64,000 nt of DNA from positions 2,790,001-2,854,000 of the forward strand of contig NZ_CP011968.1 of the NCBI RefSeq assembly GCF_001077535.1. Direction: 5' to 3'. Made by a program: the position numbers and the translations under genes. The notes under the pieces are model-generated. The model was not told the origin of the DNA, did no database searches, and saw only the letters and a list, made by a program, of their open reading frames with translations. Positions 1 through 9,345 of this stretch are shown here, piece after piece (the stretch's first letter is position 1; every line of letters begins with the position of its first letter). Source of the DNA: Clostridioides difficile ATCC 9689 = DSM 1296. Its GTDB lineage: Bacteria; Bacillota; Clostridia; Peptostreptococcales; Peptostreptococcaceae.

Positions 1-1186
1 CTGTAAGTTCTTTGGTAACTATAGTATTGCTAAAAGGAAATACATCTACAATATCTCTTCTTGTTATATTGCCTTTTTCTATCGTATCTCGAATATTCCC
101 TCCATTAAATAAAGAAATATCAGCCTTAGTTTTATCTAGTAAAATGTCACTTATTAAATTACCCAAATTAGTTTCTTTTGTCCTTACATTTTCATATGAA
201 CCATCTAGAGTATTTGTAGTTACCCCTATAACTTTATCTAATATTTTTTCTTGTTGTTCTTTTATTTCATCAACCTTTTTACTTACAGCGGAGTCAAGCT
301 TATACTTTAATGCTTCTTCTTTTCCAATTAATCTAACTGATTTATTTTCTATTTTTATATTTTCTACATCATTAGTATCCAAAGTTAGTTTTATCTCGCC
401 AATATTTTCTAAATATTGTCCTGCACTTACAATCAATGTATCACCCACTTGTTTACCATTTTCAAACTTAGTGTGGCTGTGTCCATCAATAATCAAATCA
501 ATTCCTTGAACCTCATTTGCTATATCTATACTATTTGGCTTACTTAAACTATTTGTACCAATATGACATATTGCAACTATTACATTGGCACCCTTTCCTT
601 TTAATTCATTTACTTGTTCTGTTGCACTTTCTATAGGATTTTTAAACTCTAATCCTTCCACATTTTTAAATCCAGTTTTGCTCTTTGTTTCCTGGGTTGA
701 GAGTCCAAAAAATCCTATTTTTATTCCATCTATTTCTTTTATATCATTACTATCAAAAACTTTTTTTCCATTTTCAAAAATATTTGATGATAAAAATTTT
801 AAAGTATTCTCTCCTAAATTAGCACTTTTAGATAACTCAAACAGTCTATCTTTTCCATAATTAAAGTCATGATTTCCAGGAGTAATATAGTCATATCCAG
901 CACATTTAATTAATTCAATTGCACTTTTCCCTCTATCCATATTTACTATTGGAAGTCCATGCAAACAATCTCCTGCATCTACTAAAATTGAGTTTGGAGT
1001 TTCTTTTTTCAATGTGGCTAGATTTCCTATTTGTATATGGTCATCACCTTCAGCATATCTTCCATGTATATCATTAGTGTGAAAAATGGTTATTTCTTCA
1101 AATCGCTCTAGCCCATAAGAAATAAAACTCTGACTTGTTGTAATTAGAATTATAATTACCAAAATTAAATACCTTCTAATCTTCAA
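1..1186 (-). CDS. 5'-nucleotidase / 2',3'-cyclic phosphodiesterase family protein (C-terminus beyond window)
   Basis: Reading leftward from a TTG at 1186 gives about 395 codons that run off the left edge, so the C-terminus is missing. An AGGAGG at 1197-1202 sits about 10 nt upstream and fixes this start. The N-terminus is a hydrophobic signal peptide. The calcineurin-type metallophosphatase domain follows, with HTNDIHG, a GD near VDAGDC, GNHDFN and GHSHT as metal ligands. The nucleotidase C-domain begins near residue 340 with NGGNIRD. This is the UshA/YfkN family of secreted enzymes that hydrolyse extracellular nucleotides. Substrate preference cannot be read from the sequence. A C-terminal anchor, if any, would be outside the window. 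Confidence 0.9.
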   Translation of the reverse strand, partial: MKIRRYLILVIIILITTSQSFISYGLERFEEITIFHTNDIHGRYAEGDDHIQIGNLATLKKETPNSILVDAGDCLHGLPIVNMDRGKSAIELIKCAGYDYITPGNHDFNYGKDRLFELSKSANLGENTLKFLSSNIFENGKKVFDSNDIKEIDGIKIGFFGLSTQETKSKTGFKNVEGLEFKNPIESATEQVNELKGKGANVIVAICHIGTNSLSKPNSIDIANEVQGIDLIIDGHSHTKFENGKQVGDTLIVSAGQYLENIGEIKLTLDTNDVENIKIENKSVRLIGKEEALKYKLDSAVSKKVDEIKEQQEKILDKVIGVTTNTLDGSYENVRTKETNLGNLISDILLDKTKADISLFNGGNIRDTIEKGNITRRDIVDVFPFSNTIVTKELT

Positions 1187-1398
1187 TATAAATTAGCCTC
1201 CTCAAATTAGTTTTAGCTTTAATATAAAATTTATATTTTACATAAAACTTTTTAGATAAATATTAAACTATAGTAAGATTAATTAGTGTAATTTTTAATA
1301 TTTATCTATCAATTTAATTTTGTCCATATCCAATTAGTTTTAATCTAATTACATTTTTTCACATCTATATTTTTCTTTTATTATATAAAATTATTATT

Positions 1399-2283
1399 TT
1401 AAAATCTTTTCAACTGGTCTCTTTTAAAAGTCCATTGAGGTATTGTCAAATCACCTTCAAAATCTAAACTATACCAAGGACTCAAATTTGGATTTTTACG
1501 ATTAATAAGAAGTTGCGTTTGTTGTGCAGGCATATAGCTTTGGGCTATCATAAATACCTTTTCACCAGTCTTTTCATTTTCTGCCATATCCATAATTATA
1601 CTTGCATGTCCTGGACTTCCACCAACTATAAACACATCTCCTATTTTCATATCCTCAACTTTTACAGGCTCCAATTCTTTTTCAAGAGATAACGTTCCTG
1701 AATATGCAAACACTATATCCATAAACTTTCTGAAACTCTCATAAGATGTTGAATATTCAGTTGCTTTATACCAGCTTGAACCACTATCTTTTACTGAAAT
1801 TCTATATCCTTGTGCCCATTTTGAATACTTCGCCTTAAAACCATCAACAAAATCAAAACTTATTTCATCATATAGTTTATTCTGATACAAGTATTCTGCT
1901 CTCATAAGCATAATTGCATCTGCACATTGATGTAAATCTCTATTTCCAATATCAACATCAAATACACTATCATAAATACCTTTTGATTCCTTAGTTCTTC
2001 CATCATAATACTTTACTTTCTCTCCATAATTTTTTAGCTTAGTATTCCTAAGAAATGATTCAAAACTACCTTTTTCTACATCAACTCTTTTAAATCCTTT
2101 TGGTGGCTCATACCTATCTTTCAATATATTTGCATCTTTATGCACTATTATAGGCTGTTCATCTTTTTTAGAATTTTGAGTTTTCTTAGAACCTTCAACC
2201 ACTTTTTTCTCTTCTCCGTTACTACAACCAACTAAAGTTAATGTAATCAATAACAAAATAGTAATTTTCTTTAATACTTTCAT
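1399..2283 (-). CDS. DUF4846-type lipoprotein
   Basis: A 294-residue secreted lipoprotein. The N-terminus has lysines, a hydrophobic core and a lipobox ending LVGC, with the lipidated cysteine near residue 20, then a charged linker rich in K, E and S. The body contains RDLHQCADAIMLMRAEYLY and, near the C-terminus, a GDVFIVGGSPGHASIIMD segment followed by a Trp/Pro-rich end. These features match my recollection of the DUF4846 family, whose function is unknown. The GHA motif resembles peptidase or amidase folds in which a His is exposed, but I see no proven catalytic set. It has its own AAGGAGG-type ribosome site just upstream and is divergent from rnz. A cell-surface role is the only safe inference. 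Confidence 0.75.
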   Translation of the reverse strand: MKVLKKITILLLITLTLVGCSNGEEKKVVEGSKKTQNSKKDEQPIIVHKDANILKDRYEPPKGFKRVDVEKGSFESFLRNTKLKNYGEKVKYYDGRTKESKGIYDSVFDVDIGNRDLHQCADAIMLMRAEYLYQNKLYDEISFDFVDGFKAKYSKWAQGYRISVKDSGSSWYKATEYSTSYESFRKFMDIVFAYSGTLSLEKELEPVKVEDMKIGDVFIVGGSPGHASIIMDMAENEKTGEKVFMIAQSYMPAQQTQLLINRKNPNLSPWYSLDFEGDLTIPQWTFKRDQLKRF

Positions 2284-2382
2284 TAAATTTTCCTCCTTTA
2301 AATACTTCTAAATATAATTTTCACTTTTTGTCCTCCAAATTTTTATACATTGTTATATAAAAACTTTATTTGACAATATTTC

Positions 2383-2412
2383 TTGACTCAAATACACATT
2401 TATTGTTATATT
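2383..2412 (+). promoter_or_regulatory. Probable sigma-A promoter of rnz
   Basis: TTGACT (2383-2388) is followed after 17 nt by TTATAT (2406-2411), or after 18 nt by TATATT. It lies about 80 nt before rnz. A second TTGACA at 2370-2375 precedes it, and a TATAAT lies further down, so other start sites are possible. Confidence 0.45.
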
Positions 2413-2490
2413 TAATGTTAAAATAATTATAATAGGATATCATAATAAAAACAAACAACAGATTTGTGTTAATTTTAGAAAGGGGAAAAA

Positions 2491-3408
2491 ATGATAGATT
2501 TAACTTTACTTGGATGTGGTGGAAATGTACCTATGCCAAACAGATTTCTATCCTCTGTATTTATAAACTATAAAGGTAGAAAAATACTAATTGACTGTGG
2601 TGAAGGTACTCAGGTATCTATGAAGCTAAAAAAATGTGGCTTTAAAGATATAGACTTGATTTGTATAACCCATTTACATGGTGACCATATATTTGGACTT
2701 TTAGGACTTTTATCAACAATTGGGAATAGTGGTCGTACAAGTGATTTAACTATAGTTGGTCCAGTTGGAATAGTCGATTGTATACGTTCTATGAGAAATT
2801 TAGTAGAATATGTACCATACACTTTAAAAATTATAGAAAACCCTCAAGGCAATTTTTCTTTAGATAATAAAGTTTTAAGAAATTTAGAAATTTCAACAAT
2901 CAGTTTAGAACACTCTATAGAGTGTTTAGGATACAGTTTTAATTTTAGAAGAAACCCTAAATTTGATATAGATAAGGCAACTAAAAACGAAGTTCCTAAA
3001 ATATTATGGAACAAACTCCAAGAAGGTCAAAATATAGTTTTAGATTCAAAACAATACACTCCAGATATGGTCTTAGGAGAATTAAGAAAGGGAGTTAAGA
3101 TAAGTCTTACAACCGATACAAGACCTATAGAATCAATACCAGATTTCATAAAAGATAGTGATTTATTTATATGTGAAGCCATGTATGGTGATGATTTAGA
3201 TATATCAAAAGCTGTTAGAAACAAACATATGACTTTTAGAGAAGCTGCTAATCTTGCAAAACTTGGAAATGTCAAACAACTTTTACTGACTCATTTTAGT
3301 CCTTCTTTAGACATACCTAGTATGTATTTAGAAAATGCTACTAATGTTTTTGAAAATACTATTCTTGGAGAAGATAGATTAAGCTTGCGTTTAAATTTTG
3401 ATGAATAA
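2491..3408 (+). CDS. rnz: Ribonuclease Z
   Basis: A 305-residue metallo-beta-lactamase-fold endonuclease that trims the 3' end of tRNA precursors in the cytoplasm. The metal site is visible as THLHGDHIFGL near residue 60. Further ligands are seen in SLEHS around residue 150, in the conserved SLTTDTRP block, and in the late LTHFSP. Length is normal for the short RNase Z form (about 305-310 residues). The ATG has an AAAGGGG ribosome site. The gene stands alone, divergent from the lipoprotein and convergent with the flavoprotein gene. Confidence 0.95.
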   Translation: MIDLTLLGCGGNVPMPNRFLSSVFINYKGRKILIDCGEGTQVSMKLKKCGFKDIDLICITHLHGDHIFGLLGLLSTIGNSGRTSDLTIVGPVGIVDCIRSMRNLVEYVPYTLKIIENPQGNFSLDNKVLRNLEISTISLEHSIECLGYSFNFRRNPKFDIDKATKNEVPKILWNKLQEGQNIVLDSKQYTPDMVLGELRKGVKISLTTDTRPIESIPDFIKDSDLFICEAMYGDDLDISKAVRNKHMTFREAANLAKLGNVKQLLLTHFSPSLDIPSMYLENATNVFENTILGEDRLSLRLNFDE

Positions 3409-3428
3409 TTTAATGGAATCCTTATTTC

Positions 3429-3470
3429 TAAAAATTTGGAATAAAAATTTGGAATAAAAATTTAGGAATG
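3429..3470. repeat. Three short tandem copies of about 13 bp
   Basis: The unit AAAAATTTGGAAT occurs twice in a row and once more as AAAAATTTAGGAAT just after the rnz stop codon. It is short and AT-rich and probably arose by replication slippage. Confidence 0.6.
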
Positions 3471-3510
3471 AATTTTACCATGATAAAAATAGTTTAGGTA
3501 AATTCATTCC
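3465..3510. terminator. Hairpin between convergent rnz and flavoprotein genes
   Basis: GGAATGAATTTTACC and GGTAAATTCATTCC form a 14-bp stem with one bulge around a 17-nt loop. The uridine tracts on either side are weak. The position between two convergent genes supports a bidirectional terminator. Confidence 0.55.
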
Positions 3511-3549
3511 CTTAATTGCTTGTCAACTATATTAGCTATAATCTAAATA

Positions 3550-4884
3550 TTATTTAGATATATTTCCAGCTACATTTAAAACATCCCATGTTCTTGCAAA
3601 TGGTGGAGCATAACATAAATCTAACATTCCAAGTTGACTTGTGGTCATTTTTCCAAAGATAGCAGCTGCCAATACATTTGCTCTTTGGACAGCATCCTTA
3701 AACCCAGCCACTTGTCCGCCTAAAATAACTTTTGTATCTGCATCATAAATAAGCTTTACATATATTTTATTTCTTCCTGGATAATAATGAGTTTGATTAT
3801 AATCAGAAATAAATTTAGATTTGACATTTATGCCTAAATCTTTAGCTTGCCTTTCTGTAATTCCAGTTGATGCTGCCTCCATATCCATAATTTTTATACA
3901 GCTTGAAGATAGTGAACCTTGATAAGATACTTCTCTTCCTGCTAGGTTTTCTCCTACTATCCTACCCAATTTATTAGCTCCAGTAGCTAAAGGAACATAT
4001 ACATTTTCATTACTTACTATATTCTTTATAGTTGCACAATCTCCAGCAGAGTATATATCTTCTACAGAAGTTCTTCCATACTCATCAACTACTATAGCTC
4101 CATTTTTTAGCATTTTTATATTAGTATTTGACAAAAACTCGGTATTAGGTCTCACGCCAGTAGCAATTATTACTACATCTGTATCTATTTCCCCTTTGTT
4201 TGTTATAACTTTTTCTACTTTATCTTCTCCACAAAGTTCTACAACCATTTCATCTAAGTGCAAATTAACATTATGTCTATTTATTTCTTCTTCTAATACA
4301 TCCGTCATCTCCTTATCAAATACTTGTGGCAATATTCTATCTTCTAACTGAATTACATCTACATCTTTACCTAATTTCTTACATGCCTCAACTGCTTCTA
4401 ACCCTATAAAACCAGCTCCTATTATTGTCACTCTTTTATTATCTTCATTACTTAAAAGTTTTTTTAGATATTCTCCATCATATAAACTTTTTAATGTAGA
4501 AACATTCTTCAATTTTATGTTTTTTATAGAAGGCATAATACTTCTTGCTCCAGTTGCTATCATCAATTTATCATAGTAATCTTCATATATTTCATCTGTT
4601 TTTATGTTTTTTACTTTTATTTTCTTAGATTCACTATCAACCTCAACGACTTCTCTAAATATATTTAAATCAATTCCAGCTTCTCTAAGTTTCTCTGGTG
4701 TTCTTGCTAATAATTCATCAGCATCATTAAAAAATCCACCAACAAAGTATGGTAATCCACAAGCACCAAAAGATACTATTTCAGTTTTTTCATAAACAAC
4801 AACTTCATACTCAGGTTTTATTCTTTTTAATTTTGCTGCAGCACTCATACCAGCTGCAACACCACCAATTATTATTACTCTCAT
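3550..4884 (-). CDS. CoA-disulfide reductase-like FAD/NAD(P)H oxidoreductase
   Basis: A flavoprotein of the pyridine-nucleotide-disulfide oxidoreductase group (CoA-disulfide reductase / NADH oxidase branch). From the chosen ATG it is 444 residues. The FAD site is the N-terminal VIIIGGVAAGMSAA, the single redox cysteine is in SFGACGLPY, the NAD(P)-binding loop is TIIGAGFIGLEA, and the second FAD motif is DIYSAGDCA. The C-terminal dimerisation domain is complete and no rhodanese domain follows. I chose the ATG at 4884 because AAGGAGAG precedes it by 7 nt. An in-frame GTG at 4920 lacks such a site. It probably reduces low-molecular-weight disulfides or polysulfide, and the exact substrate is open. 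It is divergent from a cystine transporter gene. Confidence 0.85.
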   Translation of the reverse strand: MRVIIIGGVAAGMSAAAKLKRIKPEYEVVVYEKTEIVSFGACGLPYFVGGFFNDADELLARTPEKLREAGIDLNIFREVVEVDSESKKIKVKNIKTDEIYEDYYDKLMIATGARSIMPSIKNIKLKNVSTLKSLYDGEYLKKLLSNEDNKRVTIIGAGFIGLEAVEACKKLGKDVDVIQLEDRILPQVFDKEMTDVLEEEINRHNVNLHLDEMVVELCGEDKVEKVITNKGEIDTDVVIIATGVRPNTEFLSNTNIKMLKNGAIVVDEYGRTSVEDIYSAGDCATIKNIVSNENVYVPLATGANKLGRIVGENLAGREVSYQGSLSSSCIKIMDMEAASTGITERQAKDLGINVKSKFISDYNQTHYYPGRNKIYVKLIYDADTKVILGGQVAGFKDAVQRANVLAAAIFGKMTTSQLGMLDLCYAPPFARTWDVLNVAGNISK

Positions 4885-5224
4885 TTTATCTCTCCTTTGA
4901 TGTCTAGTTAATTTCTTCACTTATTTTAAGCTTTTCATTTGATATATATTCTATGAAAACATTTTTTATAATAATTTTTAGTTATTTATTTAACACATTT
5001 TAATTTGAAATCAAATCTTATAAAAGCTATTTTTTATTTTCTTACCACAATTCAAATTCTTTAAACATTTATTATACCCTATTTTTCTGTACTTAATCAC
5101 ATTTTTCAAAATCAACTTGTTTTACTCTATTTAAGTAAATTGTGATATAATATTGACATTTTTTTAATATATTGATATCATTTAAACTTAGAAAAATTTA
5201 TTTTTAAATAAAAGGAGAAAAATA
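4885..5224. other. Divergent intergenic region, flavoprotein / tcyP
   Basis: About 340 nt, strongly AT-rich, with no open reading frame of note. A good promoter for the rightward symporter is listed separately. For the leftward flavoprotein gene, a TATAAT on the minus strand near 5080 lacks a clear -35 box. No riboswitch or T-box structure was recognised. Confidence 0.5.
5153..5181 (+). promoter_or_regulatory. Sigma-A promoter of the cystine symporter gene
   Basis: A perfect TTGACA (5153-5158), a 17-nt spacer and TATCAT (5176-5181). The expected transcript start near 5188 gives a leader of about 35 nt ending in AAAGGAG. Confidence 0.75.
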
Positions 5225-6613
5225 TTGGAAAGTTCATTTTTATCACAATTTCTTATGATTACAGATTTTAAAACAATTTTTTTCATAATATTACTTCTAG
5301 GTACGTTCTTTATTGTTAGACAATTTGAAAAGAAAAAAATAAAATTTTCATTGAGAACAATATATGCTACAGTACTAGGACTCATATTGGGAATCATAAT
5401 ACAAGCTTTTGCTGGTTTCCCTAATGATACAACTCAAGTCATTTGGCTACAAGAAGTAAGTAAGTGGTATAGCCTATTTGGTTCTGGATTTATGGACTTA
5501 TTAAAAATGTTAGTAGTACCTTTAGTTTTCTTATCCATTATAAAAGTAATTATAAATATGAAAGATAACAATCTTGGAACTCTGACATTTAAATCTTTAG
5601 GTATGCTTCTTGCTACTACTGCTATAGCTGCAATTGTTGGAATTATCGTTGCAAATATAATGAAGTTAGGTGTAGGAGCTAATATGCCTACTTTAGTTGA
5701 AAATCAAGAACTTAAAGAAATAAACTCTCTTGTGGATACTTTAAGAGGATTACTACCATCTAATCCTGTAATGGCTATGGCAAATGGAAATATTGTAGCT
5801 ACAATAATATTTGCTACATTTATAGCTACCTCAATAAAGAGATTAAGTAAAAAACATTTTGAGACAATAAAACCATTTATAGATTTTATAGAAGCATCTT
5901 ACAAAATAATTGTAAGTGTGTCTATGACTGTTATTAAATTTATGCCTTATGCTGTGGTTGCTCTGCTTGCAAATACAATAACTTCACAAGGTATTAGTTC
6001 AATAGTATCTGTTTTACAGTTTATATTAGCTCTTTATATATCAGTTGCAATATTATTTATCATACATTTAATTTTTATAACTTTAAATGGTCTAAATCCC
6101 ATTACTTATATAAAAAATTCAACTGAAGCTTTACTTCTGGCATTTACTTCACGTTCTAGTTTAGGAACATTGCCTGTAACGATAGAAAGTCTAGTACAAA
6201 ATCACGGAGTTGATGAGGGTGTATCAAGCTTTACAGCAAGTTTAGGTGCAAATATGGGTATGAATGGTTGTGCAGGTATATATCCTGCTTTAATGGCTGT
6301 AACACTTGCCAATATGGCTGGAGTAAACATGGATATGAGCTTTTATGTTATGTTGTTAATTGTTATAACAATTAGTTCGTTTGGAATAGCTGGTCTTCCA
6401 GGAACTGCTACAATGGCCGTTTCAGTTGTTATCTCTGGAGTTGGTCTTGGTTCTTATTTTCCATTAGTTGGTGGTATACTTGCAATAGACCCTATACTAG
6501 ATATGGGACGTACTATGATAAATGTTAATGGTGCTATGGTATCATCAATTACTGTAGGAAAATCACTTGGAAAAATAGATAAAGAAGTATTTAGTAAAAA
6601 AAATATTTCTTAG
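5225..6613 (+). CDS. tcyP: L-cystine/sodium symporter of the TcyP type
   Basis: A 462-residue membrane carrier of the dicarboxylate/amino acid:cation symporter family. It starts at TTG, 7 nt after AAAGGAG. Multiple hydrophobic segments span the length. Diagnostic blocks are SRSSLGTLPVTIESL and MGMNGCAGIYPALMAVTLA, which resemble TcyP (YhcL) cystine carriers more than glutamate carriers, and a late GLPGTATMAVSVV helix. Its predicted job is import of cystine or related sulfur compounds. Divergence from a disulfide-reductase-like flavoprotein fits a shared thiol role, though this is inferred from position only. A strong terminator follows the gene. Confidence 0.87.
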   Translation: MESSFLSQFLMITDFKTIFFIILLLGTFFIVRQFEKKKIKFSLRTIYATVLGLILGIIIQAFAGFPNDTTQVIWLQEVSKWYSLFGSGFMDLLKMLVVPLVFLSIIKVIINMKDNNLGTLTFKSLGMLLATTAIAAIVGIIVANIMKLGVGANMPTLVENQELKEINSLVDTLRGLLPSNPVMAMANGNIVATIIFATFIATSIKRLSKKHFETIKPFIDFIEASYKIIVSVSMTVIKFMPYAVVALLANTITSQGISSIVSVLQFILALYISVAILFIIHLIFITLNGLNPITYIKNSTEALLLAFTSRSSLGTLPVTIESLVQNHGVDEGVSSFTASLGANMGMNGCAGIYPALMAVTLANMAGVNMDMSFYVMLLIVITISSFGIAGLPGTATMAVSVVISGVGLGSYFPLVGGILAIDPILDMGRTMINVNGAMVSSITVGKSLGKIDKEVFSKKNIS

Positions 6614-6623
6614 AATAACACTC

Positions 6624-6664
6624 AAAATAAATGGCTAACTTTTTACCAGTTAGCCATTTATTTT
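6624..6664. terminator. Bidirectional terminator, tcyP / ccsI
   Basis: A perfect 17-bp stem (6624-6640 with 6648-6664) and a 7-nt loop. The stem ends in A-runs and T-runs, so it gives a uridine tract in both directions. It lies between two convergent genes. Confidence 0.9.
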
Positions 6665-6686
6665 ATCAGAAAACTTTTTTAGAAAT

Positions 6687-7895
6687 TTACTCACAAAACG
6701 GAAAAAATTCTTTTGTAAGATTTTGGGGATATACAGATATAAAAACAAAGTCATAGTCATGGGATTTTGCATATTCTAGTATATCTCCATCATAATATCT
6801 AGGGTCTATCATATCTATAGATGAACAAACAGAGGAAAAAAATGCTGCTGTTGGTACAATTAGAGAATCTTTAACAAACAGCACTTTTAATCCATCTGGA
6901 TTTTCTATATTTTTTATTTTAACTAATGGTCTGTTCCCCAATAAATATGTAAAATACTTATCTGATTGACCATCCATTAAATTAAGGTCTGCATTAAAAG
7001 GATATGATAATATTAAACTCTCTTCAAACCTTCCTTTTAATTCAAATTTTTGAGATTTAGAATCTGTATAATAAGTATAATTAGTCTTAAATTTAGGATA
7101 AATTAATGTAAAATCATCTATACCACCATATAAGATACCAGTCTTTCTTCCCATAGAACCAAGAAATGACTTAGGATATACAATTGAATTATAATTGTCC
7201 TTATCTCTATAATAATGATTTTCATCTAAATTCATATTGTATTTTTTATTAAGTTGCTCAACTAATTCTCCAAATGCCCAAAAAGAAGTTTCTACTTTCC
7301 AGTGATGGTCTGTTTTAAAAAATAAATCATCTTTTGGAATACCACTCTTTAAAATATTTTCTCTAAAATCAATATAGTCCACATTATACTTTTTTAGTTG
7401 ATTTAAAAAATTATCTGCTGTCTCATTACTATAAGAATAAGGTATTCCTTTGGGAAATTTTGTCACTCCTTTTATATACTTATCTGGAGTCATTAGGTAA
7501 ACCAATTTAGTGTTTTGCTTTTCCATTTCATCAGAAAATTTTCTTACCCTATCTGCTATCACACCAACTGGATTTGGAGCTTTAGCAAAATATGTATAAT
7601 GCATCTTTCCAGAAGTATCTTTTACAACACTAAATTTTGAAAACTCATTTTTACCCATTAATTTTTGTAAATAGCCATAAGTTTCAATGAACGTATTTTT
7701 GTATATTACTTTGTCATTCACTGTATTATCAATAGATGATATTGTATCTTTTAAACTACTTTTTTCAGCTATTGAATTTTTTATTTCCTGTATCGTATCT
7801 TTTCCAGAATAACAAACATTAAAGATAGAGAAAGCGAATAAAATAATTAAGAACATAATTGCAGTTATTAATCTTACTTTAAAAAATCTATTCAT
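6687..7895 (-). CDS. ccsI: DHHW/AlgJ-like protein of cellulose acetylation
   Basis: A 402-residue membrane-anchored extracytoplasmic protein, the last gene of the ccs operon. One hydrophobic segment lies near residues 9-28. The hallmark of the DHHW family is TDHHW at 195-199. A later KDS at 342-344 is placed like the SGNH serine block of AlgJ/AlgX. Proteins of this type take acetyl groups relayed by an MBOAT partner and pass them to exopolysaccharide outside the membrane. The MBOAT partner lies immediately upstream with a 14-nt gap. The gene name follows published C. difficile usage (ccsZABHI). The acetyl-transfer role is inferred from family and operon. Confidence 0.85.
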   Translation of the reverse strand: MNRFFKVRLITAIMFLIILFAFSIFNVCYSGKDTIQEIKNSIAEKSSLKDTISSIDNTVNDKVIYKNTFIETYGYLQKLMGKNEFSKFSVVKDTSGKMHYTYFAKAPNPVGVIADRVRKFSDEMEKQNTKLVYLMTPDKYIKGVTKFPKGIPYSYSNETADNFLNQLKKYNVDYIDFRENILKSGIPKDDLFFKTDHHWKVETSFWAFGELVEQLNKKYNMNLDENHYYRDKDNYNSIVYPKSFLGSMGRKTGILYGGIDDFTLIYPKFKTNYTYYTDSKSQKFELKGRFEESLILSYPFNADLNLMDGQSDKYFTYLLGNRPLVKIKNIENPDGLKVLFVKDSLIVPTAAFFSSVCSSIDMIDPRYYDGDILEYAKSHDYDFVFISVYPQNLTKEFFPFCE

Positions 7896-7909
7896 ACTTT
7901 TCCTCCCAA

Positions 7910-9328
7910 CTAAAAATTAAAATAAATAAATGGATTATAGCTTCCAGTTACTAAATATGTCACAGAAATAAAAAACAATAAAATAGCTGAGATTGGATAA
8001 AATACGTTAAATATCATACTATATTTAGCTTGTTCAACAACAAACTTATTGATTTTCTTTGCAATAGGTACACTAAAAATAAATGCAAATATAAAGAAAA
8101 CCCAGTATTCTTTTAAAAACATATATGTATAATCACTCCATATAGCTCCATTGCCTCCAAACATAGCTTTAAAATAATTATATGCTTCTTTTAAATTAGG
8201 TGACCTAAACAATACCCATCCAAAATTAACTACTAATAAAGCATAAATATGTTTTATAAAATTGTGATTTTCAATCTTTTCAAACATTATAAATCGCTCT
8301 ATAATTAGGAAAACAAAGTTTAAAATCCCCCAAATTACAAATGTCCATTCTGCTCCATGCCATATTCCAGTGAATAACCACACTATAAACATATTTCTAA
8401 TCATAATATCTTTATTTGCTACTCTAGAACCTCCAAGCGGAAAGTATATATAGCTCTTAAACCACATTCCCAAAGAAATGTGCCATCTTCTCCAAAACTC
8501 ACTAATTGATTTTGATATATATGGATAATTAAAGTTCTCTTCAAATTTAAAACCAAACATAAGACCTAAGCCTATAGCCATATCTGAATAAGCAGAAAAA
8601 TCAAAGAATATTTGCAGAGTATAGGCTATTGAACCAAGCCATGCAAGTGATGCAGCTATTTCTCCTTGACTATTCATAGTGTAAATATAGTCTGCTACTA
8701 TAGCCATGTTATTTGAAATTAATACTTTTTTACCTAGACCTGTTATAAACCTACAAGTACCAATAGAAAATTTATTCCAAGTTTCTTTTCTATTGAGAAT
8801 TTGTTCTGCCACACTCTCATATCTAACTATAGGACCTGCTATTAATTGTGGGAAAAATGCTATATACAATCCCACATAAAAAGGGTTCTTTTGGACTTCT
8901 CCATGTCTACGATATACATCTATAACATAAGACATTCCCTGAAATGTAAAAAATGAAATTCCTATGGGTAAAACAATACTAGGTATAGTCAATTCAGTAC
9001 TAATAAGTTCACTAATATTTCTTAGCGCAAAAGCTAGATATTTAAATATAAATAAAACACCTATATTGTATGCACACATCAAAACTAAAAAAACTTTTAC
9101 TTTTATTTTACTTTCCCTATATCTATCTACCAGTAAACCAAATATATAGTTCATTATTATGGAAACTATCATGATAACAACAAATTTTGGCTCTCCCCAA
9201 GCATAAAAAAATAAACTAACAGCAAGCAATATCATGTTCTGTATCGTTCGGTTAAACCTAAATACATAATATAAAACCAAAGTTATAGGTAAAAAATAAA
9301 ATAAAAAAATTAAACTTGAAAATAACAC
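7910..9328 (-). CDS. ccsH: MBOAT O-acyltransferase for cellulose acetylation
   Basis: A 472-residue polytopic protein of the membrane-bound O-acyltransferase family (AlgI/DltB branch). It shows around ten hydrophobic segments, the conserved EFWRRWHISLG block at 277-286, and the catalytic-type histidine in GIWHGAEW (His 324). It should move acetyl groups from cytoplasmic acetyl-CoA across the membrane to the DHHW partner encoded directly downstream. It lies between ccsB and ccsI, all on one strand with gaps of under 20 nt. An equivalent enzyme could serve D-alanylation, but no dlt genes are near, so the polysaccharide role is preferred. Confidence 0.88.
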   Translation of the reverse strand: MLFSSLIFLFYFLPITLVLYYVFRFNRTIQNMILLAVSLFFYAWGEPKFVVIMIVSIIMNYIFGLLVDRYRESKIKVKVFLVLMCAYNIGVLFIFKYLAFALRNISELISTELTIPSIVLPIGISFFTFQGMSYVIDVYRRHGEVQKNPFYVGLYIAFFPQLIAGPIVRYESVAEQILNRKETWNKFSIGTCRFITGLGKKVLISNNMAIVADYIYTMNSQGEIAASLAWLGSIAYTLQIFFDFSAYSDMAIGLGLMFGFKFEENFNYPYISKSISEFWRRWHISLGMWFKSYIYFPLGGSRVANKDIMIRNMFIVWLFTGIWHGAEWTFVIWGILNFVFLIIERFIMFEKIENHNFIKHIYALLVVNFGWVLFRSPNLKEAYNYFKAMFGGNGAIWSDYTYMFLKEYWVFFIFAFIFSVPIAKKINKFVVEQAKYSMIFNVFYPISAILLFFISVTYLVTGSYNPFIYFNF

Positions 9329-9345
9329 AATCTAACCTCCTCTCT

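Noticed and set aside
12-860. Two plus-strand frames at the left edge
   Set aside because: They are antisense to the leftward 5'-nucleotidase gene, which shows clear metallophosphatase motifs.
4885-4920. Longer N-terminus for the flavoprotein (GTG at 4920)
   Set aside because: It has no ribosome site, and the added residues precede the FAD motif that normally begins the protein.
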